Below are positions 1-4,801 of a stretch of 22,183 nucleotides of DNA, in pieces. The DNA comes from a virus. The notes beneath the pieces were generated by a model. The model did not search any database, was not told where the DNA came from, and worked only from the letters and a program-made list of their open reading frames with translations. The number at the start of each line of letters is the position of its first letter. Within the stretch, counting starts at the first letter, position 1. The translations under genes were made by a program, and so were the position numbers. The DNA is taken from positions 1 through 22,183 of the IMG/VR virus record IMGVR_UViG_3300023278_001631, one strand, 5' to 3'.

Positions 1-100
1 TTAGTTTTTCTACACTATTTAAAAAAGTGTCTACTATTTCTTCAAGTTCTTTTACTGAACGTACTTGTAATTGTTTTTCTATTTGATTTAGTTCTTGCAT
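1..100 (-). CDS. Partial small protein, probably helical (runs off left edge)
   Basis: An open minus-strand frame starts at ATG (98-100) and is still open at the left edge after 33 codons, so only the N-terminus is visible. The residues are rich in Glu, Lys, Gln and Leu with heptad-like spacing (MQELNQIEKQLQV, then VKELEEIVDTFLNS), suggesting a coiled coil or helical protein. There is no Shine-Dalgarno; the bases before the ATG are A-rich, as usual for Bacteroidota and their phages. It follows the other minus-strand genes in the same direction. I do not recognise a family. Confidence 0.5.
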   Translation of the reverse strand, partial: MQELNQIEKQLQVRSVKELEEIVDTFLNSVEKL

Positions 101-170
101 GGTTTTAGTTTTTATCGTATAATAATTCAGTTAAATTAGGTTTCATAGTTCATCTAGTTTAGTTCGTTAC

Positions 171-287
171 TTAATCTTCGCAGTCATCAAACTCTGCCCA
201 CTCAAGGCATGCACCGCATAATTCATCGCTTAAATAGCTAGGCTCAGCGCCACAACAGTTGCTTACATACTCACTATTCCTCCTCAT
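171..287 (-). CDS. Tiny cysteine-ribbon phage protein (38 aa)
   Basis: The 38-residue frame contains VSNCCGAEPSYL followed by LCGACLEWAEF. Two cysteine clusters (CC near residues 11-12 and CGAC near 24-27) form a probable zinc-knuckle. Proteins of the pattern SNCCGA...C..C are, from my knowledge, common small conserved phage proteins of unknown function. The frame overlaps the C-terminal codons of the next gene upstream (274-735). Five in-frame ATGs lie in the CAT repeat at 285-299; I chose the innermost, which gives the shortest overlap. An AGGAGG tract lies just inside the frame and may serve no initiation role here. The acidic C-terminus is FDDCED. Confidence 0.6.
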   Translation of the reverse strand: MRRNSEYVSNCCGAEPSYLSDELCGACLEWAEFDDCED

Positions 288-735
288 CATCATCATCATA
301 GTTTTCTTGTTCAAATCTTAATAAAACTAAACCATCTTCAAACACAGGTTGCATGATGCCATTTGTGTCTAATATCTCTTCATCAATAAGAATCTCAAGC
401 CATCCCTCAAACTCTCTAAGTATGAAGTTGTATTCTTTTAGTCCAATAGATATTAGTTCTTGTGTAATCTCACCAGCATCCCACCATCCTATTTCTTCTG
501 GCGTAATGATGAGGTTAGCTTCTCTTTGTATAATGAATGGTTGCACTGGATAACCATTCTCGTAAATTAGAAACTCATCAGATATATCATTATCTAAATG
601 TTGTTCTGTAATTTCCCACACTTCTGATATTTGTTTATCAGGGTTATTTGGGTAAAGGTCATTGAGAAATAACATTCCTGCTTCTATTTTCTCAGGTTGG
701 TAGTGTCTAAAGACAAGTTCACATTCTATCCACAT
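274..735 (-). CDS. Hypothetical acidic protein (153 aa)
   Basis: A complete frame from ATG (733-735); a GTG one codon earlier is possible. The protein is acidic and ends in a run of Asp and Glu (DDDDEEE). The middle has alternating hydrophobic and acidic segments (EVWEITEQHLDNDIS, EFEGWLEILIDEEIL), with no transmembrane segment and no recognisable catalytic motif. The start overlaps the end of the small cysteine-ribbon gene at 719-853, and the 3' end overlaps the 38-residue gene at 171-287, so these three are probably translated from one message. I do not recognise the family. Acidic early phage proteins sometimes mimic DNA or bind host proteins, but nothing here proves that. Confidence 0.7.
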   Translation of the reverse strand: MWIECELVFRHYQPEKIEAGMLFLNDLYPNNPDKQISEVWEITEQHLDNDISDEFLIYENGYPVQPFIIQREANLIITPEEIGWWDAGEITQELISIGLKEYNFILREFEGWLEILIDEEILDTNGIMQPVFEDGLVLLRFEQENYDDDDEEE

Positions 736-853
736 CACTTATAAATTTAATACCACAGGAAACACATGTTGTTGTATTTGTGGTGTAGTTAAACAATTGT
801 ATGCTTTTTAATGAGCAATCTGGACACATAATGTAAGGATAATCATTGTTCAC
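719..853 (-). CDS. Small zinc-ribbon protein (44 aa)
   Basis: This frame carries CPDC and, 16 residues later, CVSCG, a classic two-knuckle zinc ribbon filling almost the whole protein. The likely start is GTG (851-853), directly preceded by GAGGAG and overlapping the stop of the methylglyoxal synthase gene (843-845). An internal ATG at residue 9, just before the first CxxC, is an alternative. The 3' end overlaps the start of the 153-residue gene downstream. Such mini-ribbons in phages may bind nucleic acid or host proteins; the exact role is unknown. The paired CxxC spacing is the main reason to believe it is a gene. Confidence 0.5.
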   Translation of the reverse strand: MNNDYPYIMCPDCSLKSIQLFNYTTNTTTCVSCGIKFISDVDRM

Positions 854-1259
854 CTCCTCGTAACTGTTTCTCATGATGTTTTTGGTTTTTAGATTTATAA
901 TACTTAATTAAAATATGTGCTGACTTGTAATTAGTGGCTAAAGGCACCTCGTGCACATCACAAAGCCTCATAAGCATACTAATATCTACATCATGTGGAT
1001 GTTTGTCCAGTGGATCTCTAAAGAATATTACAGCATCCACCTCTTTACGTGTCACCATTGCTCCAATTTCTGCATCACCTCCCATTGGACCACTTGCTAC
1101 ACGTTCCACTTTAGTTACACCAGCGTTAGTTATCATACTTCCTGTTGTACCTGTTGCAACAATGTATACATCATCAAGCTTAAAGAATTCTAAACGCTTC
1201 ATTACAAAGCTCACCATTGATGCTTTTTTACCGTCGTGTGCTATAAGTGCTATTTTCAT
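843..1259 (-). CDS. mgsA: Methylglyoxal synthase (EC 4.2.3.3)
   Basis: The enzyme converts dihydroxyacetone phosphate to methylglyoxal and free phosphate in the cytoplasm, a bypass of lower glycolysis. The 138-residue protein matches the family from end to end: AHD (residues 7-9), ATGTTG (35-40), GPMGGD (57-62), FFRDPL (79-84), PHDVD (88-92) and PLATN. Residues equivalent to the catalytic Asp71, His98 and Asp101 of the E. coli enzyme appear present (Asp62, His89, Asp92), so it is predicted to be active. I chose ATG 1257-1259 rather than an ATG seven codons earlier, because it begins at the conserved MKIALIAHD and overlaps the upstream stop as ATGA, implying translational coupling. The extra tail past LIKYY is basic and His-rich. 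An auxiliary metabolic gene among phage early genes. Confidence 0.93.
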   Translation of the reverse strand: MKIALIAHDGKKASMVSFVMKRLEFFKLDDVYIVATGTTGSMITNAGVTKVERVASGPMGGDAEIGAMVTRKEVDAVIFFRDPLDKHPHDVDISMLMRLCDVHEVPLATNYKSAHILIKYYKSKNQKHHEKQLRGGEQ

Positions 1260-1480
1260 AATAGTACCACCTCTACCCATCCTTTCTCAGAATGTTGTGC
1301 CTCAGCACTAAATCCTTCATCATTAAGTTCTTTTTCTAAAATGAGTGCTGCTTCCCACAGTTGTGGTTCAGGTATTTCATCATGATCATCATCATAATAA
1401 ATTGCACCTCTACATTCATACATTTCGTTATCATCATCCCATCTGAATGTTCTTCCTTTAACTATTCTTATTTGTTCCAT
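1256..1480 (-). CDS. Hypothetical small acidic protein (74 aa)
   Basis: A complete 74-residue frame that shares ATGA with the start of the methylglyoxal synthase gene and begins four bases after the MazG-like gene stops. It is acidic in the middle (YYDDDHDEIPEPQ), has a predicted amphipathic helix (LWEAALILEKELNDEGF) and ends with a beta-like WVEVVLL. No cysteine clusters, signal peptide or membrane segment are visible. The tight coupling places it in one operon with MazG and MgsA, but that says little about function. I do not recognise a family. Confidence 0.7.
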   Translation of the reverse strand: MEQIRIVKGRTFRWDDDNEMYECRGAIYYDDDHDEIPEPQLWEAALILEKELNDEGFSAEAQHSEKGWVEVVLL

Positions 1481-1484
1481 GATG

Positions 1485-1784
1485 TTAGTCTTTTACAAAT
1501 TGTCCATTAATCATTTTACCAGTTCGTTTACTAATTACATTGTAAGCACTCTCAAGACAGCTCTCTAAGCTCACACCTTGCATCTTAGCTTGTATAATTA
1601 GTGTCACCATAATATCACCCATAGCATCAATTATCTCCTCTCTATCGTTGTTATTTATAGCCACACATAGTTCTGTGGTTTCTTCAAGAGTTTTAAGAGC
1701 TTGTGCCATTGGTGTAGCTTTTTCAAGAATTCCTTTTTTTCGTGCCCAATGCTCCACTTTGCATTCTAATTCAAAATAATCCAT
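1485..1784 (-). CDS. MazG-like NTP pyrophosphohydrolase (99 aa)
   Basis: Members of the all-alpha MazG/dUTPase-like superfamily hydrolyse nucleoside triphosphates to monophosphates and pyrophosphate, using Mg2+ held by acidic residues on two helices. Visible here are LEETTELCVAI (about residues 33-43), giving the ExxE element, and IDAMGDIMVTLIIQAKM (about 52-68), giving the second acidic (D)xxxD element. A length near 100 fits a single-domain phage MazG. In phages such enzymes have been linked to nucleotide-pool control or lowering of (p)ppGpp; the exact substrate cannot be read from sequence. It lies in the same tight minus-strand cluster as methylglyoxal synthase, suggesting a metabolic-modulation group. 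Confidence 0.82.
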   Translation of the reverse strand: MDYFELECKVEHWARKKGILEKATPMAQALKTLEETTELCVAINNNDREEIIDAMGDIMVTLIIQAKMQGVSLESCLESAYNVISKRTGKMINGQFVKD

Positions 1785-1790
1785 AATGTT

Positions 1791-1895
1791 TTAAAATATA
1801 TATATAATTGTTTCTAGTTCAAAATATTTATTATATAGTTGCTTCCATTGTTTTAGCAACCTGGTCTTATCACGTGTTTTCTGTGTCTTAATCAT
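1791..1895 (-). CDS. Possible tiny basic protein (34 aa)
   Basis: ATG at 1893-1895 lies inside the last codons of the gene upstream (1888-2073) in another frame and opens a 34-codon frame filling most of the gap to the MazG-like gene. The product is strongly basic at the N-terminus (MIKTQKTRDKTRLLKQWKQ) and aromatic/hydrophobic at the C-terminus (LYNKYFELETIIYIF). Support comes from the coupled start and from filling an otherwise empty gap; there is no family match. It could be a chance frame. Confidence 0.35.
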   Translation of the reverse strand: MIKTQKTRDKTRLLKQWKQLYNKYFELETIIYIF

Positions 1896-2073
1896 GAAAT
1901 CTTTGTCTTAATCCATGTTCTCGTGCAACGTAGTTAACGTGTTTAGTTGTTGTTACACTCCAAACACCATGAACAATCAAATGTCCAGCTGGTTCATCAA
2001 TTGTAGCAACATGTGTATCATAACTGTACACCTTGTCACCTTCTATCTTTAGATTCTTCTTATATCTATCCAT
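1888..2073 (-). CDS. Small conserved-type phage protein (61 aa)
   Basis: The start is taken as ATG at 2071-2073 (MDRYKKNLK); an in-frame TTG two codons earlier is less likely. The ATG overlaps the stop of the 52-residue gene upstream by a few bases. The pattern VYSYDTHVATI followed by GVWSVTTTKHVNYVA resembles small single-domain phage proteins with a Y-x-T-x-VA strand and a later S-x-TTxKHxN strand. I recall such proteins as widespread but functionally uncharacterised. No cysteines and no membrane segment. Confidence 0.65.
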   Translation of the reverse strand: MDRYKKNLKIEGDKVYSYDTHVATIDEPAGHLIVHGVWSVTTTKHVNYVAREHGLRQRFHD

Positions 2074-2224
2074 TTCCAAAGTATTTAGATTTCATTCTTT
2101 TCCACCACAGATTGATAGTCATTAACTTGTTATATTGTTCTTCTTTGTAAACATGTACATGTCCCTTATCATCAATAAGACAATGTAAGCCTGTTGGAAG
2201 TATCTTGTGTTCTTTAATATTCAT
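2066..2224 (-). CDS. Hypothetical small protein (52 aa)
   Basis: A 52-codon frame from ATG (2222-2224) to TAG (2066-2068). It begins inside the last codons of the gene upstream (2214-2462) and ends inside the start of the gene downstream (2073), so it fills the gap exactly with short overlaps at both ends, a strong sign of a real gene in this operon style. The N-terminal half is beta-like (KILPTGLHCLIDDKGHVHVY), the C-terminal half basic and aromatic (LWWKRMKSKYFGNG). Function unknown. Confidence 0.6.
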   Translation of the reverse strand: MNIKEHKILPTGLHCLIDDKGHVHVYKEEQYNKLMTINLWWKRMKSKYFGNG

Positions 2225-2462
2225 GTCCATAATGTGTATTTAATATGTTAGTTTCTATTTCTTGAATTTGTTCATAACTCAATAGATCTATGATGTCTTG
2301 TCTATCACACTGAACTGTGTATATTTCAAAATCAGCTGGTGCTCCTGGATAACCTGATAAGTCTGCATTATACATCACTCTCTTTTCTTCAGAACTGTAG
2401 TATCCTGTAACAAGTAAATTAACACCACAGTATTCTATTTCACAATTCTCTTTTTTAGCCAT
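2214..2462 (-). CDS. Hypothetical small conserved-type phage protein (82 aa)
   Basis: Starts MAKKENCEIEYCGVNLLVTG, followed by YYSSEEKRVMYNADLSGYPG and a C-terminal helix DIIDLLSYEQIQEIE. The two cysteines, Gly-rich turn and mixed beta then helix layout suggest a small globular cytoplasmic protein. I have an impression of similar small proteins in other phage early regions but cannot name a family. There is no Shine-Dalgarno; the upstream bases are an A/T repeat. The tRNA-like element lies just upstream in the same direction, so both may be on one transcript. Confidence 0.7.
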   Translation of the reverse strand: MAKKENCEIEYCGVNLLVTGYYSSEEKRVMYNADLSGYPGAPADFEIYTVQCDRQDIIDLLSYEQIQEIETNILNTHYGHEY

Positions 2463-2488
2463 AATATATATATTTATTTATTAATTAG

Positions 2489-2598
2489 AGCCTCAGGTTG
2501 GATTCGAACCAACAATTTCATACAACAATACAAATTTAACTAACCTAAAACCTTTTAACAATATTATGAAAAAAGAATATGTATTGTTCACTGAGGCT
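2489..2598 (-). tRNA. tRNA-like element with atypical interior
   Basis: Read on the minus strand, GCCTCAG (2597-2591) pairs perfectly with CTGAGGC near the 3' end, giving a 7 bp acceptor; A2598 can add an eighth pair with the terminal T. A textbook T arm immediately precedes the 3' acceptor strand: stem GTTGG/CCAAC around the loop TTCGAAT. CCA is not encoded. Between these arms I cannot fold a normal D arm or anticodon arm. Instead AACAATAC (2588-2581), two bases after the acceptor, pairs perfectly with GTATTGTT (2531-2524), enclosing 49 AT-rich bases. This could be a decayed tRNA, a tRNA with an insertion, or a tRNA-mimicking RNA. No anticodon identity is claimed. Confidence 0.45.
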
Positions 2599-2605
2599 AA
2601 TGTTC

Positions 2606-2719
2606 TCACATTAATAGTTGCACCACTGATAGGAACACATAAACTCCTACCAATATCATCACTGCAGATACAATGATGGTGAAACTATCTTCGTACTTTT
2701 TGTTTCTATTACTTTTCAT
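2606..2719 (-). CDS. Small single-pass membrane protein (37 aa)
   Basis: ATG 2717-2719 to TGA 2606-2608. A basic, polar N-terminus (MKSNRNKKYEDS) precedes one long hydrophobic segment (FTIIVSAVMILVGVYVFL, about residues 13-30) and a short tail, fitting a one-span inner-membrane peptide with its N-terminus in the cytoplasm. It begins one base after the lipoprotein gene ends, forming a cassette of three small envelope proteins. The function is unknown; superinfection exclusion and lysis control are the obvious candidates by context only. Confidence 0.5.
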   Translation of the reverse strand: MKSNRNKKYEDSFTIIVSAVMILVGVYVFLSVVQLLM

Positions 2720-2720
2720 A

Positions 2721-2891
2721 TTAGTCTATTTCGTGAATATAATCCAATGTTTCTAAGTAATAACCTTGTTCTTGTTCTTCCATGATTTCTATATTTATTT
2801 GTCCGTAATATTTATTGCTGTTTCTATTTATGTTGCATTTGTATGTGTTGCACGAGGCAAACAACATAGCTATTATAATTGTTCTCCCCAT
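2721..2891 (-). CDS. Small putative lipoprotein (56 aa)
   Basis: ATG (2889-2891) opens a 56-codon frame starting MGRTIIIAMLFASCN: a short basic N-terminus, a hydrophobic stretch and a lipobox-like LFASC, so lipidation at Cys14 by signal peptidase II is predicted. The mature part would be about 43 residues: first polar and Asn-rich, then acidic (MEEQEQGYYLETLDYIHEID). The start lies inside the last codons of the membrane-protein gene 2873-3055, out of frame. A lipoprotein overlapping a membrane-protein gene recalls Rz/Rz1 spanin pairs, but the partner lacks a periplasmic coiled coil, so a superinfection-exclusion lipoprotein is equally possible. Confidence 0.55.
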   Translation of the reverse strand: MGRTIIIAMLFASCNTYKCNINRNSNKYYGQINIEIMEEQEQGYYLETLDYIHEID

Positions 2892-3055
2892 AGTTTCTTG
2901 TATAATTGATAGAACACTATAAGAATAACAATGCCTATTGATTTAATAATTATGAATGTAAAAATGTCGAATGTTCCCAAAGGTTCAGAGAGTGTAAGAA
3001 ACAATCCCACCCCAAGAAGAAACATCATACCTAAGAATATAATAAATGATTTCAT
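2873..3055 (-). CDS. Small two-span membrane protein (60 aa)
   Basis: Two hydrophobic helices are clear: FIIFLGMMFLLGVGLFLTL (about 4-22) and FTFIIIKSIGIVILIVFYQL (about 32-51), joined by a short acidic turn and followed by a basic tail (YKKLWGEQL). It is therefore an inner-membrane protein with almost no soluble domain. The 3' end overlaps the lipoprotein gene, implying coupled translation. It is first in its transcription unit after a 351-base non-coding gap. A holin-like or superinfection-exclusion role is conceivable; sequence alone does not decide. Confidence 0.6.
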   Translation of the reverse strand: MKSFIIFLGMMFLLGVGLFLTLSEPLGTFDIFTFIIIKSIGIVILIVFYQLYKKLWGEQL

Positions 3056-3406
3056 AATGTATATTTATTTGTGTTAGTGTATACTTAATGCTATATGTAT
3101 TGTGGGTGAATGTCAAATTTTTATAGGTGGAATAATGTGGGAATAAGTGGTGAGGGTGTACACTCCCACACTATTTCACACCCTATACATATACATTTCT
3201 TTGAAGAATTCTCAGTAAAACTTACATTTCATTGTATTATTCTCAATAAAAGTTTGTTTCTCTCGAGAACAAATTGTGATATTCGCAATATTGTATGTTT
3301 CTCCTATATATAGGTATTGTTTTTAATAGTCCACACCCTATTGCTTTCTGCCCACCCTATATATAAGGAGAGAGGTGTTACCCTCCCTCCCTCCCCAATT
3401 GATTGC
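3056..3406. promoter_or_regulatory. Non-coding gap with repeats and inverted repeats
   Basis: I find no convincing gene in these 351 bases. A plus-strand 67-codon frame at 3110-3313 starts at a non-ATG codon and looks like chance. The gap contains the 10-mer CACACCCTAT at 3177-3186 and 3332-3341, with a one-mismatch copy at 3351-3360. It also has a 12-base palindrome CCTATATATAGG at 3303-3314, a similar CCTATATATAAGG near 3356-3368, the palindrome GTGTACAC in 3150-3170, and a small ATATT-CGC-AATAT hairpin near 3280-3295. It separates two minus-strand units, so it should hold the promoter for the genes at 3055 and leftward and the 3' end of the 3407-3802 transcript. I could not find a clear TAnnTTTG box on the minus strand. 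Confidence 0.4.
3381..3396 (-). other. Perfect G-quadruplex motif 3' of the 131-aa gene
   Basis: On the minus strand this is four G-runs separated by single A residues (G4-A-G3-A-G3-A-G3), a canonical short-loop quadruplex motif, starting about 11 bases after the stop codon of the gene at 3407-3802 and on its coding strand. In such an AT-rich genome this is conspicuous. It could act at RNA level as a 3' barrier or stabiliser, or as a replication or packaging signal in DNA. No U-run follows, so it is not a standard intrinsic terminator. Confidence 0.55.
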
Positions 3407-3802
3407 TTAGAAAGCAACCAAATCAGATGGCTCAAATGTTTCAGGCACGTACTCTGCAACCGCAGAAATCTCACCTGCATCAACTAACCCTTGGCCACTT
3501 GGCATTTGGATTTGTGCAAACAACTCTCCGTCTTTTGACACAGCCTCACAAATCGGAAAGCCTGCAAGTTGGGAAATAGTAATGGTCTTAGCTCTTACAC
3601 CATTACCAACGTTTGGTGAACAGGTGAAAGATGCACTTGTGTTATCAGGACGCTTTAGCACAACGTACAAACGCTTGTCGGCATTCAAGAAATTATCCTT
3701 GATGAAACTAATTGTTGCGCCTTTGCCTGCAATCTCTGCTACAGTTCCTAACTCTTCTCTTTCTGTCTGAGCTCTCTGCTCGAATTTAATTAAGTTTTCC
3801 AT
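3407..3802 (-). CDS. Hypothetical protein (131 aa), single-gene transcript
   Basis: A complete frame from MENLIKFEQRAQTEREELGT to the C-terminus EPSDLVAF. The first helix-like segment is followed by a beta-rich body (ATISFIKDNFLNADKRLYVVL, SASFTCSPNVGNGVRAKTITI, ELFAQIQMPSGQGLV). No membrane segment is visible. Start context CAGAACAAAA before ATG is A-rich without Shine-Dalgarno. It stands alone between two non-coding gaps, with alternative hairpins in its leader and a quadruplex motif after its stop. This suggests a separately regulated, perhaps strongly expressed, product. A small DNA- or RNA-binding beta protein is possible, but I do not recognise a family. Confidence 0.75.
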   Translation of the reverse strand: MENLIKFEQRAQTEREELGTVAEIAGKGATISFIKDNFLNADKRLYVVLKRPDNTSASFTCSPNVGNGVRAKTITISQLAGFPICEAVSKDGELFAQIQMPSGQGLVDAGEISAVAEYVPETFEPSDLVAF

Positions 3803-4077
3803 TTTTGTTCTGTTTTTTTATGGATTAATACTAACACAGGGGGACTACCCCCACTGCGCAATTTTTTAGTGGGGTCTTTGTTGGAAGGGGTCTATTCTCC
3901 TATACACACGATGGGGGGAGTATGTTTTAAAAAAAAGTTTTTGTAAATTTTGGTAGCTTAAGAAAATTTGTTATATCTTTGGCTGGGTGGGCGGGAAACA
4001 TATTTCCTCTTTAGGGGTATATGAGTTTTTATAAAAAAACACTTTTGGTGTTAAGTTGAATAAAGAATTGTGATGTT
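3803..4077. promoter_or_regulatory. Divergent intergenic region with G-tracts and competing hairpins
   Basis: About 275 bases separate the leftward and rightward transcription units. Plus-strand G-tracts stand out: GGGGG at 3839-3843, AGTGGGG at 3868-3874, AAGGGG near 3895, six G at 3913-3918, three GGG runs at 3985-3995 and AGGGG near 4014. GGGGG-ACTA-CCCCC (3839-3852) can form a hairpin that competes with CCCCACT (3849-3855) pairing with AGTGGGG (3868-3874). In the leftward transcript these would lie in the 5' leader of the 131-residue gene. The region probably holds promoters for both directions and could also hold a replication origin; the latter is only a guess from its position and skew. 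Confidence 0.5.
3949..3981 (+). promoter_or_regulatory. Bacteroidota-type promoter for the rightward operon
   Basis: TTTG at 3949-3952, a 21-base spacer and TATCTTTG at 3974-3981 match the -33/-7 consensus described for Bacteroides and Flavobacterium (TTTG then TAnnTTTG, about 19-21 apart). Transcription would start near 3988, inside the GGG-T-GGG-C-GGG cluster, giving a leader of about 90 bases before the GTG at 4078. Use of this box implies recognition by the host primary sigma factor. Confidence 0.6.
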
Positions 4078-4548
4078 GTGAATAATACAAGTTCTGATAG
4101 AGTAGTTGTACAAAGGTTACAAAAAGGATTAGATGATGAATATCTTATAGCTGAGAAGTATTACTCTATACTATCAGCAGTGAATAGTCTTAGTCTTACA
4201 AAGAGAGAACTAGAGTTGGTAGCATACACAGCTGTTAGAGGTAGCATATCTTATGCTAATACAAGAACAGACTTTTGTAAGAGGTATGGTACAACAACAG
4301 CCACTATAAATAACATTGTGTCTAAGCTTAAGAAGATTGGTATATTTGTTAAGGAGGATGGGAAGATAAAGGTGAACCCTTTGATTACACTTCCTTTTAA
4401 GAAGAACTTAAATTTAGTGATAAAGTTGGTGCATAATGAGACAACGGGTAAAGAAGCTTTCAGTGAAAGAGACAGTGGTGAAAAAGCTGTCAAGGGACAA
4501 GGTGATTTCAGAGAAGGTGATAAACCAAGTGATCAAGCATCAGTTTGA
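4078..4548 (+). CDS. Probable winged-helix DNA-binding protein (156 aa)
   Basis: The start is GTG at 4078; the nearest upstream ATG (4073) is followed at once by a stop in its frame. Residues ~1-30 are polar. Then LTKRELELVAYTAVRG (about 39-54) and TDFCKRYGTTTATINNIVSKLKKIG (about 63-87) read as helices with a helix-turn-helix, followed by the strand-turn-strand IFVKEDGKIKVNP of a wing. The last ~35 residues (from NETTGKEAF) are low in complexity and overlap the next gene in another frame. It is first in the rightward operon, so it may be a regulator of late transcription or a DNA-recognition subunit for packaging. I cannot name a family. Confidence 0.65.
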   Translation: MNNTSSDRVVVQRLQKGLDDEYLIAEKYYSILSAVNSLSLTKRELELVAYTAVRGSISYANTRTDFCKRYGTTTATINNIVSKLKKIGIFVKEDGKIKVNPLITLPFKKNLNLVIKLVHNETTGKEAFSERDSGEKAVKGQGDFREGDKPSDQASV

Positions 4549-4801
4549 TAGTGCTCACGAGGCATTAAAGAATAACAATAGTGTAGAGATTTCTGGATTT
4601 GGTAAGTTTCTGTTTAATGTAAAAAAAACAGAGAAAAAAATTAAGAAACTTGAAAGTATTAAATTAGCATACGAAAAGAAAATAGCCAGTGGAGAGCTAG
4701 AGCCAAAGCACGAAGCCTTAATAAAGAGTAAGTTGAGTGCGCTAATAATTACGCTAAATTCCCTAAAACCAAAACTAGATAATAATGAAAAAGCTATCTG
4801 A
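4436..4801 (+). CDS. IHF/HU-like DNA-binding protein (121 aa)
   Basis: The segment DKVISEKVINQVIKHQFDSAHEALKNNNSVEISGFGKFLF (given here as a region, about residues 20-59) has the HU/IHF layout: two N-terminal helices, then S-V-E-I-x-G-F-G-K-F, the signature beta turn. The usual DNA-gripping beta arm is replaced by a long charged helical tail (KKTEKKIKKLE... to EKAI). IHF-like subunits near the packaging genes are characteristic of crAss-like phages. ATG 4436 gives a 113-base out-of-phase overlap with the upstream gene; one of several later in-frame GTG codons could be the true start. The 3' end overlaps the next gene by 17 bases. Likely role: bending phage DNA for packaging, replication or transcription. 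Confidence 0.72.
   Translation: MRQRVKKLSVKETVVKKLSRDKVISEKVINQVIKHQFDSAHEALKNNNSVEISGFGKFLFNVKKTEKKIKKLESIKLAYEKKIASGELEPKHEALIKSKLSALIITLNSLKPKLDNNEKAI

Noticed and set aside
353-553. Plus-strand frame opposite the 153-aa gene
   Set aside because: Ser-rich shadow with low complexity, lying fully inside a well-formed minus-strand gene.
2489-2598. Phage integration site (attP) at a tRNA
   Set aside because: No integrase is seen, and both acceptor strands are present and complementary, which an attP copy of a tRNA 3' end would not need.
3110-3313. 67-codon plus-strand frame in the leftward gap
   Set aside because: Non-ATG start, no sensible composition, isolated and opposite to the surrounding operons; the gap is better explained as regulatory.
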